This document shows, in pieces, positions 13,698 through 15,020 of a stretch of DNA of 15,020 nt. A program made the position numbers and the translations under genes. Source of the stretch: CAZZIQ01 sp964654355 (lineage in GTDB: Bacteria > Pseudomonadota > Gammaproteobacteria > GCF-002020875); assembly GCA_964654355.1 (NCBI GenBank), contig CAZZIQ010000023.1:1-15020 (forward strand), in the 5' to 3' direction. A model generated the notes under the pieces. The model had not been told where the DNA came from, searched no databases, and saw only the letters and a program-made list of their open reading frames with translations. How positions within the stretch are numbered: the stretch's first letter is position 1; every line of letters starts with the position of its first letter.

Positions 13698-13754
13698 GAG
13701 TTTCTCGTTAGTTGTGAATGTAGAGTGGTCGTGGTCTGGGCGTAATCCCGGCAA

Positions 13755-13771
13755 GCATACCGTGCGTATGC
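13755..13771. promoter_or_regulatory. Inverted repeat in the hisB-fnr divergent gap
   Basis: GCATAC (13755-13760) and GTATGC (13766-13771) are mirror arms around five bases, in the 143-base gap between hisB and the GTG start of fnr. Read leftward, a weak promoter for the his run overlaps it (TATGCT as -10, TACACA 17 bases upstream as -35, four of six matches each). It could be an operator. No FNR box is visible in this gap, so FNR self-control through a consensus site is unlikely. Confidence 0.3.
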
Positions 13772-13840
13772 CGGCCTGTGTACTCCTTGCTACGCCTGCG
13801 CTATGGTAGGGCTTCGTCAGCGTGAGACGGAGCTGCGGCA

Positions 13841-14668
13841 GTGGCGCAGAAAAATAAACAAACGATCACGCAGGATGCAGGTGTCATGAAATCAACTTCG
13901 CCTTCCTGTCCGTCGCACGGATCGGTGGTCGATCTTTCCAGCCTACGCGTGGCCTGTGCGGATTGCTCGCTCAGCGAGCTCTGTGTGCCGCTTGGTTTGG
14001 AGGAGGGGGATCTCGATCGGCTCGAGCGCATCATTTCGCGCGGCCGTCCGGTTGCGCGCGGCAGTCGCGTCTATGATGCCGGTGATGCATTCCGCAGCCT
14101 GTACGCCATTCGTTCGGGTAGTGTGAAGATCTATCGCACCGATGCCGAGGGCGATACGCAGATCATGTCCTTTCATTTGCCGGGTGAGATCATTGGGGTG
14201 GAGGCGATTGCGACCGGTACGCACACCCTCACGGCGGAAGCATTGGAGGATCTGAGCCTGTGCGAGTTGCCCTTTGACCGCCTCGATACCTTGGCTACGC
14301 AAATTCCCAACCTGCATCATCAATTGCTCAGACTAATGAGTCGTGAGGTTTTGATTGAGCAAGAGCAGATCATTGTTAGCAGCCACCGCAAGCCCGAACA
14401 GCGCGTGGCGCATTTCATTTTGATGATGTCTGAGCGTTCGCGCTTGCGCGGGTGCGATGGACGCTGCCTACGTTTGGGGATGCGCCGCGGCGATATTGCG
14501 AATTATCTCGGCCTTGCCTTGGAGACCGTCAGTCGGCAATTAACCCGCTTGCAGCAGGCGGGCTGGATTCAGGTGAGCAATCGCGACATCGAAATTTTGG
14601 ATCTGGATGCGTTGCGTGCAGAGGCGGGCATCACGGCATCCCCTCGCGAAAACCGCCACGCATCATAA
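13841..14668 (+). CDS. fnr: FNR-type oxygen-sensing transcription regulator
   Basis: A CRP/FNR-family activator whose [4Fe-4S] cluster lets it dimerise and bind DNA only without oxygen. Counted from the GTG at 13841 (275 residues), it has Cys39, Cys42 and Cys48 (CADCSLSELC) and Cys141 (LSLCELPF). The Cys48-Cys141 gap of 93 equals Cys29-Cys122 in E. coli FNR, so the full ligand set is present. SLYAIRSGSVKIY and FHLPGEIIGVEAI are the effector barrel; the helix-turn-helix is GDIANYLGLALETVSRQLTRLQ with the E-x-x-S-R recognition residues. The GTG has GGAG eight bases upstream. The ATG at 13886 is a real alternative and would give the usual FNR length. Divergent from hisB and followed by ccoN. Confidence 0.95.
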   Translation: MAQKNKQTITQDAGVMKSTSPSCPSHGSVVDLSSLRVACADCSLSELCVPLGLEEGDLDRLERIISRGRPVARGSRVYDAGDAFRSLYAIRSGSVKIYRTDAEGDTQIMSFHLPGEIIGVEAIATGTHTLTAEALEDLSLCELPFDRLDTLATQIPNLHHQLLRLMSREVLIEQEQIIVSSHRKPEQRVAHFILMMSERSRLRGCDGRCLRLGMRRGDIANYLGLALETVSRQLTRLQQAGWIQVSNRDIEILDLDALRAEAGITASPRENRHAS

Positions 14669-14703
14669 AAAACTTGGCATAAAAGATTTTTTTGATCGTT
14701 TTA

Positions 14704-14717
14704 TTGATCCGGATCAA
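14704..14717 (+). promoter_or_regulatory. FNR box upstream of ccoN
   Basis: TTGATCCGGATCAA is an exact TTGAT-N4-ATCAA FNR/ANR site and a perfect 14-bp palindrome. It lies 36 bases after the fnr stop and 219 bases before the ccoN ATG. Its centre (14710.5) is about 41.5 bases before the start predicted from the -10 element at 14740. Confidence 0.88.
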
Positions 14718-14739
14718 CTTTTTTCTCGATTCAGACTCC

Positions 14740-14745
14740 TAGGAT
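14740..14745 (+). promoter_or_regulatory. Likely -10 element of a class II FNR-activated ccoN promoter
   Basis: TAGGAT (four of six -10 bases) occupies the -12 to -7 positions if transcription starts near 14752, the point 41.5 bases past the FNR-box centre. No -35 hexamer is expected in a class II FNR promoter, since FNR covers that region. The leader RNA would be about 185 bases. Confidence 0.5.
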
Positions 14746-14767
14746 ACGTCCGCGTGAGGGTGCCGAA

Positions 14768-14779
14768 AACCACGTGGTT
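14768..14779. repeat. 12-bp palindrome in the ccoN leader
   Basis: AACCACGTGGTT is an exact palindrome lying 16-28 bases past the predicted transcription start of ccoN. Its size and place suit an operator for a second regulator. I cannot assign a binding protein. Confidence 0.45.
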
Positions 14780-14853
14780 GTTCTGTGTTTTTAGTTGAGT
14801 AAATCAATCAGTTTCTTGACAGAGCTGGGAGATTCCCGCAAAAAGGCGCCTGT

Positions 14854-14893
14854 CTTAAGAAAGACTGAAATTCTTAAGCCTGCATATGCAGGC
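14854..14893 (+). other. Paired hairpins in the ccoN leader
   Basis: CTTAAGAA (14854-14861) pairs with TTCTTAAG (14871-14878). It is followed directly by GCCTGCATATGCAGGC (14878-14893), a 16-base palindrome that as RNA forms a six-pair stem with an AUAU loop and then AUUUU. The second hairpin resembles a weak terminator 44 bases before the ATG. The two stems share base 14878, so they could compete. Confidence 0.4.
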
Positions 14894-14936
14894 ATTTTGA
14901 AGGTTCAAAACGTGAAATCGCTGAGGAGAGCAGCAT

Positions 14937-15020
14937 ATGAGTGCACAGGCTACGACCTATAACTATAAGGTTGTCCGCCAGTTCGCCATCATGGCCGTGG
15001 TGTGGGCAATCGTCGGTATG
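14937..15020 (+). CDS. ccoN: cbb3-type cytochrome c oxidase subunit I, N-terminus only
   Basis: The 28 codons in the window read MSAQATTYNYKVVRQFAIMA and then VVWAIVGM, the characteristic CcoN start: TYNYKVVRQFAIM followed by the first membrane helix. CcoN is the heme-copper catalytic subunit of the high-affinity cbb3 oxidase used at low oxygen. GAGGAG at 14923-14928 lies eight bases before the ATG. The gene runs off the window; ccoO, Q and P would be expected next. The FNR box upstream and fnr next door point to oxygen control. Confidence 0.92.
   Translation, partial: MSAQATTYNYKVVRQFAIMAVVWAIVGM

Noticed and set aside
13257..13745. Open frame of 162 codons on the + strand across hisB
   Set aside because: Antisense to hisB, whose metal-binding motifs are intact; no independent support.
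14673..14700. TTGGCAT near a T tract as a possible sigma-54 promoter
   Set aside because: The conserved GC at -12 is missing at the required distance from the GG.
14816..14821. Perfect TTGACA -35 hexamer before ccoN
   Set aside because: No acceptable -10 element lies 15-18 bases downstream (the bases there are CGCAAAAAG), so I do not call a promoter.
1..15020. CRISPR array, insertion sequence or prophage
   Set aside because: No regularly spaced repeats, transposase, integrase or phage gene is present; apart from the katG scar the region looks like stable core chromosome.

Overview
The window looks like a chromosomal stretch of a gammaproteobacterium of moderately high G+C. Two things point there. 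The order gpmI / arsR / DUF2892 / rhodanese (yibN-like) / grxC / secB / gpsA contains the yibN-grxC-secB-gpsA block that lies beside gpmM in E. coli. The his-tat block, fnr and the start of a cbb3 oxidase operon also fit. A sulfur-oxidising or microaerophilic lineage would suit the gene set, but that is a guess. I cannot name the genus.

Layout. Bases 1-100 hold the 3' end of a 5S rRNA and its rRNA-operon terminator. Bases 244-915 (+) hold a small DUF2061 membrane protein, an unrecognised 53-residue ORF, and a scar of a catalase-peroxidase gene (katG) reduced to its first and last codons, ending in a hairpin terminator. Bases 953-5273 are read leftward: an ArsR regulator, then a seven-gene run DUF2892 - rhodanese - grxC - zinc thioredoxin (trxC) - secB - gpsA - class 1B pyrD, with a recognisable promoter just upstream of the DUF2892 gene. 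Bases 5554-7125 (+) are gpmI. Bases 7149-13697 are read leftward as one tightly packed run: hisB-hisH-hisA-hisF-hisI - SYLF protein - hisE - hinT - tatA-tatB-tatC. Bases 13841-14668 (+) are fnr, followed by a 268-base regulatory region and the first 28 codons of ccoN.

How the genes fit together. The ArsR protein has two cysteines spaced 66 residues apart, as in the persulfide/redox sensors SqrR, BigR and HlyU. It sits upstream of separate DUF2892 and rhodanese genes, the two parts of the E. coli YgaP protein. This resembles a ygaVP-type sulfur-sensing unit joined to a thiol-redox and export set (GrxC, TrxC, SecB). The his run encodes the later histidine steps (HisB, H, A, F, I, E) and continues into the Tat translocase. 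A secreted SYLF-domain protein lies between hisI and hisE, joined to both by ATGA stop/start overlaps. FNR keeps all four iron-sulfur cysteines, and a perfect FNR box sits downstream of its gene at the spacing of a class II FNR-activated promoter for ccoN. This suggests direct oxygen control of the cbb3 oxidase.

Most of the window is ordinary housekeeping DNA, and I do not see a wholly new system. The items most worth a second look are the sulfur-sensor/split-YgaP arrangement, the long acidic TatC tail with a perfect 17-bp inverted repeat inside its coding DNA, the SYLF gene within the his operon, the katG scar, the class 1B pyrD, and the palindromes in the ccoN leader.
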